Shown: piece by piece, positions 1 through 6,424 of the stretch
Layout of the letters: each line of letters opens with the position of its first letter
How positions within the stretch are numbered: position 1 is the stretch's first letter
Assembly: GCA_900321365.1 (NCBI GenBank)
Contig: ONVT01000064.1
Coordinates: 1 to 6,931 of the forward strand
Origin: an uncultured Eubacteriales bacterium
GTDB lineage: Bacteria > Bacillota_A > Clostridia > Lachnospirales > Lachnospiraceae
Length of the DNA: 6,931 nt
Reading direction: 5' to 3'
The notes under the pieces: model-generated
Told to the model about the DNA's origin: nothing
Seen by the model: the letters and a program-made list of their open reading frames with translations, nothing else
The model's database searches: none
Translations under genes and position numbers: made by a program

Positions 1-1223
1 CCCATGATATCCTGATCCCAGTCTTCATCCGGCAGACGGTTGAAGAGGATGCCGCTTCTGCGGATCATGCGGGCAAGCTCTCTGGTGGTGATGACAGCGT
101 CGACATCCGCGAGGCCGTCCACCTTCTGCTGCTCACGCTTGCTCTCAAACTTCTTGGCAACGCAGGGCATGACGGAGACCACGAAGACATCCTTCGGATC
201 CACGTTGTTCTGCTGTGCCCACCAGGACTTGATGATCGCGCCCTGCATCTCATGCGGGGACTTGCAGGAGGATACGTGCGGAAGAAGATCCGCGTAATTG
301 TACTCCGCGTAGTTGATCCAGCCCGGTGAGCAGGAAGTCAGCATCGGAAGCGTACCGCCATTCTGCAGGCGGCCGAGAAGCTCTGTGCCTTCCTCCATAA
401 TGGTCAGGTCGGCGCCGAAGTTGACATCGTAGACTCTCTCGAATCCCAGCCTGCGCATCGCGGCCGCCATCTTTCCGGTGACAGGAGTTCCGATCGGATA
501 GCCGAACTCCTCGCCCAGTGCCGCACGCACCGCAGGAGCGGCCTGCGCGATCACATGCTTGCCGGCCTTGAACGCAGCGTCGATCAGATCGATCTCGGAG
601 TGCTCCATCAGGGCGCCGGTCGGACATACATTCACGCACTGTCCGCACTGGATACACGGTGAATCCGCAAAGCTGCGGTTCTCAGCCGGGGAGACGATGA
701 CATTGAATCCGCGGTTCTCGAAACCAAGGATTCCCATGCCGTGCGCATTCTGGCAGCGCGCCACGCAGCGGCCGCACAGGATACACTTGCTGGTGTCACG
801 GACCAGTGCCGGCGCGAGCTTATCAACATAAACCTGTGAATGGGCTCCCGCAAACGCGTCGTCCCTTGCACCGGTGATCTGTGCGACGTTCAGAAGCTCG
901 CACTGACCGTTCTTGTCGCACTGCTGGCAGTTCTTGTTGTGGTTGGAGAGCAGCAGTTCCACAGAGCGGCGGCGTGCCTCCACGGCCTTCGGGGTCGAAA
1001 TGCGGATCTCCATGCCGTCGCTGACCGGATATACGCAGCTGGCGACCAGTCCGCGGGCGCCGGTTGCCTCGACCAGGCAGACACGGCAGGAACCCTGATT
1101 GCACTCACCATGGTTGAAGGCGCACAGAGACGGAATCTCATAGCCGCAGGCCTTGGCGGCTTCCAGGATCGTCAGGCCTTCCTGTACCTCATACTCAATT
1201 CCTTCTATCTTAATCTTAATCAT
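1..1223 (-). CDS. hydA: [FeFe]-hydrogenase catalytic subunit HydA, NAD-linked type (partial, 3' end missing)
   Basis: This is the catalytic subunit of a soluble multimeric [FeFe] hydrogenase, which interconverts protons and H2. I translated 407 full codons; the C-terminus, including the third H-cluster loop, lies outside the window. A [2Fe-2S] ferredoxin domain has C34, C46, C49 and C63. A His-Cys3 cluster site follows (H95, C99, C102, C108), then two [4Fe-4S] sites (C147/150/153/157 and C190/193/196/200). The H-cluster domain opens with an APAVRAALGEEFG stretch. Loop L1 is TSCSPGW (296-302) and loop L2 is MPCVAKKFE (352-360). L1 departs from the common TSCCPGW. The ATG at 1223 has a GGGAGGT ribosome site seven bases upstream; an ATG five bases earlier stops after two codons. 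It lies 15 nt downstream of hydB in the same operon. The family call is very secure; electron bifurcation is inferred from the partner genes. Confidence 0.96.
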   Translation of the reverse strand, partial: MIKIKIEGIEYEVQEGLTILEAAKACGYEIPSLCAFNHGECNQGSCRVCLVEATGARGLVASCVYPVSDGMEIRISTPKAVEARRRSVELLLSNHNKNCQQCDKNGQCELLNVAQITGARDDAFAGAHSQVYVDKLAPALVRDTSKCILCGRCVARCQNAHGMGILGFENRGFNVIVSPAENRSFADSPCIQCGQCVNVCPTGALMEHSEIDLIDAAFKAGKHVIAQAAPAVRAALGEEFGYPIGTPVTGKMAAAMRRLGFERVYDVNFGADLTIMEEGTELLGRLQNGGTLPMLTSCSPGWINYAEYNYADLLPHVSSCKSPHEMQGAIIKSWWAQQNNVDPKDVFVVSVMPCVAKKFESKREQQKVDGLADVDAVITTRELARMIRRSGILFNRLPDEDWDQDIM

Positions 1224-1238
1224 TCCATGCACCTCCCG

Positions 1239-3122
1239 TTATCGCTTCTCGATGGCTTTGAACTTGCAGGTACTGATGCAGGCTCCGCACTTCACGCACT
1301 GCTGCGCATCGATCTTCAACGACGGCTTCTTGTGACCGGGAGCGGTGTAGTCCGTGGGATGGATGCAGCTCGCAGGACATCCTCTCGCACACATGCCGCA
1401 GCCGATGCACTTCTCAGGATCGATATGGTATTCCATCAGGTTCTTGCACACATGGGCAGGACACTTCTTGTCCTGGATATGGGCCAGATACTCATCCTTG
1501 AAATGCGAGATCGTGGAGCTGATCGGGTTGGAAGCGGTCTGTCCGAGCGCGCAGAGCGAATTCGTCTTGACCGTGTCGCTCAGCTCCTCCAGGGCCGCCA
1601 GGTCTTCCATGGTGCCCTTGCCCTCGGTAATCTTGGTCAGGATCTCAAGCATACGCTTTGTGCCGACACGGCAGGGAGAGCATTTACCACAGGATTCGTC
1701 GCAGATGAATTCCATGTAGAACTTCGCGACATCAACCATGCAGTTGTCTTCGTCCATGACGATCGCGCCGCCAGATCCCATCATCGAGCCCTTCGCGACC
1801 AGGTTGTCGAAATCGATCGGCTCGTCAAGGAATTCTGTCGTCAGACATCCGCCGGAAGGTCCGCCGGTCTGGATCGCCTTGAACTTCTTGCCGTTCGGGA
1901 TGCCGCCGCCGATGTCATAGATCAGCTCGCGGAGCGTTGTGCCCATCGGAACCTCGACGAGGCCGACGTTGTTGACCTTGCCGCCCAGCGCGAACACCTT
2001 CGTGCCTTTGGACTTCTCAGTTCCGACACTCGCGAACTCCTGTGCGCCCTCACGCAGGATGAACGGGACGCAGGCCAGTGTCTCAACATTGTTGACGATC
2101 GTCGGCTTTCCCCACAGACCTTTGACTGCCGGGAAAGGCGGACGCGGACGAGGCATGCCTCTCTTGCCCTCGATGGAGTTCAGAAGCGCTGTCTCTTCGC
2201 CGCAGACAAATGCGCCGGCGCCGAGTCTGAGATGGCAGTCGAAGCTGAAACCAGTGCCGAGGATATTCTCGCCGAGGAGGCCGAGTTCCCTCGCCTGTTT
2301 GATCGCCTTGCGCAGACGCATGACGGCGGTCGGATACTCAGCACGTACATAGAAATATCCGTTCTTCGCGCCGATGGCGTAGCCGGCGATCATCATGCCC
2401 TCGATAACGCCAAGCGGATTGCCTTCGAGGATGGAACGATCCATGAACGCACCCGGGTCACCCTCGTCACCGTTGCAGACCACATACTTCTCATCACCCT
2501 TGGAGCCATAGGCAAACTGCCATTTTCTTCCGGTCGGGAAGCCGCCGCCGCCGCGTCCGCGAAGTCCGGAGGCGAGCACTTCGTCGATGACCTCCTGGCT
2601 TGTCATGGACAGCGCCTTCTTCAGGCCCTGGAACGCGCCCATGCCGATCGCCTCGTTGATGTCCTCGGGATCGATGACGCCACAGCCGTGCAGGGCAACT
2701 CTGCGCTGCTTCTTATAGAAGGTGATCTCATCCTGCTTGGAGATCTTCTGATGTGTGACAGGATCCTCATACAGAAGACGCTCCACCACAACACCGTTCC
2801 TGATGTCAGACTCGATAATCTCGTCGACATCATCAATGGAAACCATGCGGTACAGCGTATCCTCCGGGAAGATCTTGACAAACGGACCCTGTGAGCAGAA
2901 TCCGAAGCAGCCGACCTGGTTCACGGTAGCCTTATCGTCAAGCCCTTTCTCCTTGAGGAGTTCCATAAAACGATGACGGATCTCGGCAGAATTGCTCGAA
3001 AGGCAGCCGGTACCGCCGCAGAGTACGATATGACGCTTTCCGTCCTTGCCGGAGATCTTGTCTTCCAGGCACTTCGAACATGTCGAAATGCACTCGTTCA
3101 GATTGTCAACGGACTGGATCAT
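1239..3122 (-). CDS. hydB: NADH-oxidising diaphorase subunit HydB (NuoF-like) of [FeFe] hydrogenase
   Basis: This is the NAD(H)- and FMN-binding subunit that passes electrons between NADH and hydrogenase HydA in the cytoplasm. Its 627 residues match the usual HydB layout. A thioredoxin-like [2Fe-2S] domain has C35, C40, C72 and C76. The Complex I 51-kDa-type core follows, with the glycine-rich loop GLRGRGGGGFPTG (187-199), GDEGDPGAFMDR (218-229) and GAFVCGEETALL (302-313). An SLBB region spans about 385-440. One [4Fe-4S] site is C478, C481, C484 and C524. A C-terminal double [4Fe-4S] ferredoxin has C572/575/578/582 and C609/612/615/619. C461, H548, C554 and C559 resemble the zinc site described in bifurcating HydABC structures; that match is from memory. 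The start overlaps the hydC stop as ATGA, with AAGGAGGG just upstream inside hydC, suggesting translational coupling. An unusual CxxxCxxC lies at residues 11-18. NADP specificity or a non-bifurcating mode cannot be excluded from sequence. Confidence 0.96.
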   Translation of the reverse strand: MIQSVDNLNECISTCSKCLEDKISGKDGKRHIVLCGGTGCLSSNSAEIRHRFMELLKEKGLDDKATVNQVGCFGFCSQGPFVKIFPEDTLYRMVSIDDVDEIIESDIRNGVVVERLLYEDPVTHQKISKQDEITFYKKQRRVALHGCGVIDPEDINEAIGMGAFQGLKKALSMTSQEVIDEVLASGLRGRGGGGFPTGRKWQFAYGSKGDEKYVVCNGDEGDPGAFMDRSILEGNPLGVIEGMMIAGYAIGAKNGYFYVRAEYPTAVMRLRKAIKQARELGLLGENILGTGFSFDCHLRLGAGAFVCGEETALLNSIEGKRGMPRPRPPFPAVKGLWGKPTIVNNVETLACVPFILREGAQEFASVGTEKSKGTKVFALGGKVNNVGLVEVPMGTTLRELIYDIGGGIPNGKKFKAIQTGGPSGGCLTTEFLDEPIDFDNLVAKGSMMGSGGAIVMDEDNCMVDVAKFYMEFICDESCGKCSPCRVGTKRMLEILTKITEGKGTMEDLAALEELSDTVKTNSLCALGQTASNPISSTISHFKDEYLAHIQDKKCPAHVCKNLMEYHIDPEKCIGCGMCARGCPASCIHPTDYTAPGHKKPSLKIDAQQCVKCGACISTCKFKAIEKR

Positions 3123-3622
3123 GCGTTAACACCCTCCTTTTCCTCGTATTCCTTTTTCAGCTGGGAAATGACTTCCGGCACCTGACCGACCGACATCTTG
3201 GGATAAACCTTGCCGCTGATGCTGACTGCGGGAGCAATTCCGCAGGCTCCGATACAGCGCAGGGCGTCCAGCGTGAACATCCCGTCTTCCGTCGTTTCGC
3301 CGGGTTTGATCTTCAGGATCTCCGAGAATTTGTCGATGACCTGCTGGGCTCCCTTGACATAGCATGCCGTACCAAGACAGCATCCGATGATGTACTTTCC
3401 CTTCGGCGTAAGCGAGAAGAAAGAGTAGAAGGTGACAACACCATAGATCTCTGCTACCGAGATGCCTGTCTCTTTGGACACGATCTCCTGAACTTCAAGC
3501 GGGATATACCCGTATTCGTTCTGGATGTCGCTGAGAATCATCATCAACGGCGTCTTCTCGTCCTTGTACCGGGCACAGATCTCTGTGATCTTCGCCACAG
3601 CGGCGGAGTTCAATCCACCCAT
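3119..3622 (-). CDS. hydC: Hydrogenase subunit HydC (NuoE-like, thioredoxin-fold [2Fe-2S])
   Basis: This small electron-transfer subunit resembles the Complex I 24-kDa subunit NuoE and forms the diaphorase module with HydB. At 167 residues it has the normal family length. An N-terminal helical part (about 10-70, with the typical GYIPLEVQEIVSKETGI region) precedes a thioredoxin-like domain. The [2Fe-2S] ligands follow the family pattern C-x4-C then C-x3-C: C82 and C87 in CLGTAC, and C123 and C127 in CIGAC. It is the first gene of the hydCBA transcription unit. The ATG at 3622 is preceded by a strong AAGGAGGT ribosome site (minus strand, 3636-3629). Its TGA overlaps the hydB start. A leader of roughly 200-290 nt with several inverted repeats lies upstream. 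The bifurcating hydrogenases of Acetobacterium carry extra hydD/hydE genes, which are absent here, so this looks like the three-subunit form. Confidence 0.95.
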   Translation of the reverse strand: MGGLNSAAVAKITEICARYKDEKTPLMMILSDIQNEYGYIPLEVQEIVSKETGISVAEIYGVVTFYSFFSLTPKGKYIIGCCLGTACYVKGAQQVIDKFSEILKIKPGETTEDGMFTLDALRCIGACGIAPAVSISGKVYPKMSVGQVPEVISQLKKEYEEKEGVNA

Positions 3623-3706
3623 ATTCAGACCTCCTTTTTTTGTTGTTGACTGGGTACATTAACTATGAACGTGTTACCTGTTGCGTTTGTCCTGCTGCCA
3701 GGACCG

Positions 3707-3812
3707 TGAAACGTGAATAAAGAAGAAACGTACAAAATAAATAATGCAGCTGGTCAGGAGTTGCTGGTTAGAAACGGCTAATCTGCTGCATCTTTAATTA
3801 GTACACGTTTCA
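3707..3812 (-). repeat. Nested inverted repeats in the hydCBA leader (possible structured RNA or attenuator)
   Basis: Three pairs of complementary arms are nested around one centre. The outer arms are TGAAACGTG (3707-3715) and CACGTTTCA (3804-3812), nine perfect base pairs. The middle arms are ATGCAGC (3744-3750) and GCTGCAT (3785-3791), seven perfect pairs. The inner arms are GGTTAG (3767-3772) and CTAATC (3779-3784), closing a six-base loop with one G-U pair. In the hydCBA direction the middle stem is followed directly by TATTTATTTT, a T-rich run that could make it a weak terminator or pausing hairpin ahead of hydC. I see the arms directly; an RNA role is inference. Nested DNA operators are the alternative. 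Confidence 0.5.
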
Positions 3813-3839
3813 TCTGTAATACATCTTTTTTACCATAAA

Positions 3840-3909
3840 ACCTTGTTTAATGGAATACCTTTTCGAAAAAACAGCGCCACTTGTCCAAATAAATTCTCCA
3901 AAACAAGGT
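3840..3909. repeat. 9-bp inverted repeat ACCTTGTTT/AAACAAGGT upstream of hydC
   Basis: The arms at 3840-3848 and 3901-3909 are perfectly complementary and 52 nt apart. The helix can continue with TGGA (3851-3854) and TCCA (3897-3900) if two adenines bulge, giving 13 pairs. A 10-bp palindrome TTTTCGAAAA (3860-3869) lies between the arms. The right arm abuts the best candidate -35 box for hydCBA. Paired regulator half-sites or an RNA stem would both fit; the sequence does not decide. Confidence 0.4.
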
Positions 3910-3969
3910 GTCAGGGGCATGACCTTCAGACCTGCCGTCGGATTTGCCTGAAAAAGTGACGAAGAGCCT

Positions 3970-4008
3970 CAAGCTGCCGTCTAAAATGTGGTAAGATAGA
4001 GGCAGTTG
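3970..4008 (+). promoter_or_regulatory. Extended -10 promoter candidate inside an imperfect dyad, for the 4075 gene
   Basis: TGGTAAGAT (3989-3997) reads as an extended -10 element (TGn then a TATAAT-like hexamer) about 78 nt before the start codon. No good -35 hexamer lies at the normal spacing, which extended -10 promoters tolerate. The box sits in an imperfect inverted repeat: CAAgCTGCCgTCTA (3970-3983) against TAGAGGCAGTTG (3997-4008), matching apart from two single-base bulges (lower case). That position would suit a repressor operator. The promoter is predicted by eye only. Confidence 0.38.
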
Positions 4009-4074
4009 TCAGGCAGCGCATTTTCGTGGAAAGCGCTGTGAAGCACGAAAGAGGTTATAAGAAGGAGGAGAGAC

Positions 4075-5733
4075 ATGATGAGAAAGAGAATCATAGGCGG
4101 TATCGTGGCCGGAGCTGCCGCAGTTCTGATGCTTTCCGGATTTGATTCGGCAATGACGGTTCCTGAGCTTCAGGAGAAGATGAAGAGCGCGCTCGCGGAG
4201 GTAAACTCAGTGAGTGCGGTGATCACGGGGCGCGCCAGTTCGGACCTGGAAATCTCTCAGGGCGGGGAGGATGGCGATTCCATGGACATTCCGATCGATG
4301 GGAACTTCAATTTTCACTATAAGATGAATCTGGATCCGCTCCAGATGGAGGCGGATATTTCCTATGATGCCGACGCCATGGGGCAGGGAATGAGAGGGGA
4401 CATGGGAGTCTACATTCTGGAGAATGAAGACGGAACCGGCGATGCCTTCCTCGGGAAAAGATCGGATGACGGAGAGATTGAGTGGGACTGGGAAACCGTC
4501 GATCCCGAGTCGCTTGGAAAGCTGAAGGATGCCATTCGCTCCTATGTCAGCTCTGACGTCTCCACACTGGAAACCACCATTCCGGAGGGGGGAGACAATA
4601 TAGACACGGAAGCGATGAAGGCGCTGATCGAGAAGTATCAGGACGAGTTTTCCGGTATGATGCAGATCGCGCCCCAGAGCGTGACGGACGGCGATAAGGA
4701 ATACTATCTGCTGACTGCGGACGTGAGAGGTGATGTGCTGTCACAGGTCATCACGGATGTCATGGCATTATCCGGGCAGAGTATGGATGACATGTCGCTC
4801 CAGGCGGTGAGCGCTTTCTTAAGCCCGATGGTGATGCATCTGGAGTCGGAGGTCGACACGCAGACGTATCTGCCGCGCAATGTCAGGATCGATTTCAGCG
4901 AGAGCGATTTCTCCGCGATCGCGGCTATGATCCTTGAATCGGCGATGGGGCCGCAGAGCGGCGCCCAGGCCGTCCTGGATGTCAGTGCACTCGAGCTCGA
5001 GGGCAGGTTCAACTACGATACTCCCATCACCGTCGTTGTGCCGCAGCCGGCCCTGGAGGCGATGGGTTCCGGTACGACAGCCGGCCCGACAGCAGGCCTT
5101 CAGACAGAAGGCACGGATGATCTCAGCCCTGAGGACCTGATCGGAGGACTTCTGACCGGCGGGGAGGATGGCGGAGATGTCACCGTTACCGGCGGGGAGG
5201 ATGGAACAGACGACACCGTTACCGGCACAGAGGATGTTGACACACAGGACGGCCCCATTCAGAACGCGGACGGAACCTATCACCTGAGGTATGAAGACTA
5301 TCTCGGAAATGTCACCGAGGCGGATGTGGCATGCCCGGCAGGACTGAAGCTTTCTTACGGGACGCCGGAATATATCTCATTCACCAATGACGACTATTCG
5401 CTGGATGTCAGCTACAACCTGTACTCCGCGGACACGCCCCAGGAGACGGTGGAAAATGACCTGGACGTTTCCTTCATGAAGGAAAACAGCGACTTCTCGG
5501 ATGTGAACCGGACGGGAGTCTTCCAGACGGCCCTTGCAGATGGAACAGAGGTTTTCTTCGGCCACAAGAGCTACACCTACGACGATTACCGCCTCGGCGG
5601 AACCGAATGCGCGGTGCAGGCAGGAGACGCGGTCGTTGGCATCGAGATCCAGAGAGAGGATGATCACCGGCAGGTTGTCGAGGCATCCGAGGAGGATGTG
5701 AAGACCTTCGCATCCTGTGTGAAGATCCCGTAA
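4075..5733 (+). CDS. Exported two-domain protein of unknown function with acidic repeat linker
   Basis: I do not recognise this 552-residue protein with certainty. It begins with a signal peptide: basic MMRKR, then a hydrophobic stretch to about residue 22 ending in LSGF. LSGC would be a perfect lipobox, but the Cys position is Phe. Residues about 28-325 are rich in alternating beta-strand and amphipathic-helix patterns, and resemble the LolA/LppX-like exported domains common in Clostridia; this is an impression, not a match. A Thr/Gly/Asp/Glu linker (about 330-395) contains an 11-residue tandem repeat. A C-terminal domain (about 397-552) has only three cysteines in the protein, C420, C512 and C548. 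AAGGAGGAG at 4062-4070 supports a start at 4075, or equally at the adjacent ATG at 4078. The rhomboid gene follows after 20 nt, so both are probably co-transcribed. The location is outside the membrane, free or membrane-attached; the function is unknown. Confidence 0.85.
   Translation: MMRKRIIGGIVAGAAAVLMLSGFDSAMTVPELQEKMKSALAEVNSVSAVITGRASSDLEISQGGEDGDSMDIPIDGNFNFHYKMNLDPLQMEADISYDADAMGQGMRGDMGVYILENEDGTGDAFLGKRSDDGEIEWDWETVDPESLGKLKDAIRSYVSSDVSTLETTIPEGGDNIDTEAMKALIEKYQDEFSGMMQIAPQSVTDGDKEYYLLTADVRGDVLSQVITDVMALSGQSMDDMSLQAVSAFLSPMVMHLESEVDTQTYLPRNVRIDFSESDFSAIAAMILESAMGPQSGAQAVLDVSALELEGRFNYDTPITVVVPQPALEAMGSGTTAGPTAGLQTEGTDDLSPEDLIGGLLTGGEDGGDVTVTGGEDGTDDTVTGTEDVDTQDGPIQNADGTYHLRYEDYLGNVTEADVACPAGLKLSYGTPEYISFTNDDYSLDVSYNLYSADTPQETVENDLDVSFMKENSDFSDVNRTGVFQTALADGTEVFFGHKSYTYDDYRLGGTECAVQAGDAVVGIEIQREDDHRQVVEASEEDVKTFASCVKIP
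5155..5253 (+). repeat. 33-bp in-frame tandem repeat, three units, coding an acidic linker
   Basis: Units at 5155-5187 and 5188-5220 share ACCGGCGGGGAGGATGG at the start and ACCGTT at the end. A third, decayed unit runs 5221-5253. Each unit encodes 11 residues: TGGEDGGDVTV, TGGEDGTDDTV and TGTEDVDTQDG (residues 361-393). It forms the flexible acidic linker between the two domains of the exported protein. Such in-frame repeats can change copy number by slippage without breaking the gene. Confidence 0.8.
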
Positions 5734-5753
5734 CAACTCAGTCAGGATGTCTG

Positions 5754-6410
5754 TTGACAGAACCTGAAGAATGCAGGAAAAGAGCGGCAGATCAGATGGG
5801 AAACGCAATTGATTTTTTTGCAAGCCGGCGTAAAGTATGCCTCGCCATGGTCATTCTCAACATCGTTGTCTTTGCGGTGCTTGAGTTTCTTGGGGATACC
5901 ACCGATCCCCGGTTCATGGTTGAGCATGGCGCGGTCTACACGCCGCTGGTTCTGGAGGGACAGTACTGGCGTCTGCTGAGCGCGATGTTCCTCCACTTCG
6001 GATTCGAGCATCTCGCCTACAACATGTTCAGCCTGTTCTTCCTCGGAGACATTCTGGAGAACATCGTGGGCTCCGTGCGTTTTTTTATCATCTACATGCT
6101 CGGGGGGCTGGGCGGAAACCTGCTCTCCCTGTTCATGAGCGTGCAGAGCGGAACGAGCAAGGTCAGTGCCGGAGCGTCCGGGGCGATCTTTGCCGTGATG
6201 GGCGCATTTTTCTATGCCGCGCTCCGGAACCGCAAAAGCTTCGGGAGGGACGGCATGCGCCGTCTCGGCCTGATGGTGGTGCTCATGATCATGCAGGGTA
6301 TTGTTGACAGGGGAGTGGACCAGAGCGCGCACATGGGAGGCCTTGCGACAGGCTTCCTGCTCGGGGTCATACTGTATCATCCGGGGACGGTGCGTCCCCC
6401 GGAACAATGA
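5754..6410 (+). CDS. Rhomboid family intramembrane serine protease
   Basis: This polytopic membrane protease cleaves transmembrane segments of other proteins within the lipid bilayer. The catalytic serine lies in GASGAIF (S142) and the catalytic histidine in AHMGG (H193), completing the Ser-His dyad. The conserved WR (72-73) and the H81/H86/N90 motif of the second membrane segment are present. About six hydrophobic segments are visible: 28-47, 78-100, 107-128, 138-157, 169-184 and 193-208, with a short cytoplasmic N-terminus. The start is uncertain. TTG at 5754 has AGGA six bases upstream and gives 218 residues; ATG at 5796 gives 204 and begins closer to the first membrane segment, but its nearest AGGA is about 17 bases away. 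The last residues, HPGTVRPPEQ, are encoded by a palindrome. The natural substrate is unknown; the exported protein just upstream is worth considering only because of adjacency. Confidence 0.93.
   Translation: MTEPEECRKRAADQMGNAIDFFASRRKVCLAMVILNIVVFAVLEFLGDTTDPRFMVEHGAVYTPLVLEGQYWRLLSAMFLHFGFEHLAYNMFSLFFLGDILENIVGSVRFFIIYMLGGLGGNLLSLFMSVQSGTSKVSAGASGAIFAVMGAFFYAALRNRKSFGRDGMRRLGLMVVLMIMQGIVDRGVDQSAHMGGLATGFLLGVILYHPGTVRPPEQ
6381..6402. repeat. GC-rich palindrome overlapping the rhomboid 3' end
   Basis: CCGGGGACG (6381-6389) and CGTCCCC-C-GG (6393-6402) form a nine-pair hairpin with a three-base loop (GTG) and one bulged C. It ends six bases before the rhomboid stop codon and about 22 bases before the HIT gene start. 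No T-run follows, so it is not a normal intrinsic terminator. GGGGAC...GTCCCC palindromes recur between genes in many Clostridia, as I recall them, so this may be a REP-like unit. Confidence 0.6.
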
Positions 6411-6424
6411 AAGGAAGGTTTTTT

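Larger units (their letters stand above)
3623..4074. other. Divergent intergenic region between hydC and an exported-protein gene; no convincing gene
   Basis: This 452-nt stretch separates two divergent units and is clearly more AT-rich than the flanking genes. I found no ORF with a good start and length. It should carry both promoters. For the hydCBA direction the best pair I see is CTGACA (3914-3909) and, 17 nt on, TATTTG (3891-3886); the second box is poor, so the promoter is not settled. If correct, the hydCBA leader is about 260 nt. Inverted repeats are dense: 3689-3704 (GTCCTG, 4-nt loop, CAGGAC), the nested set at 3707-3812, the pair at 3840-3909, and a 7-bp stem TTTCGTG/CACGAAA at 4022-4050 in the plus-strand leader. 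I saw no exact TTGTTAA-N4-TTAACAA Rex operator and recognised no known riboswitch. Confidence 0.6.

Noticed and set aside
840..2894. A 684-codon plus-strand open frame opposite hydB and hydA
   Set aside because: It runs antisense across two clearly real Fe-S subunit genes and their junction, and has no recognisable domains. It is a by-product of GC-rich codon use on the other strand.
3643..3666. Possible Rex-like redox operator near hydC (TTGTTGA ... TTAACTA)
   Set aside because: The arms are nine bases apart instead of four and only partly match TTGTTAA-N4-TTAACAA, so it is not a credible Rex site.
3778..3836. Two tiny minus-strand frames (MVKKMYYR and MKRVLIKDAAD) touching by ATGA in the hydCBA leader
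   Set aside because: They are 8 and 11 codons, with no good ribosome site and no run of a regulatory amino acid. A leader peptide is possible but unsupported.
3910..3923. GTCA-N6-TGAC dyad
   Set aside because: Four-base arms are expected by chance in a region this size.
5742..6407. A 221-codon minus-strand frame opposite the rhomboid gene
   Set aside because: The plus strand encodes a rhomboid with intact catalytic motifs. The antisense product is His/Glu-rich shadow sequence without a family signature.
6407..6424. Upstream ATG for the HIT gene overlapping the rhomboid stop
   Set aside because: No ribosome site precedes it, while ATG 6425 has AGGAAGG at good spacing and gives the usual family N-terminus.
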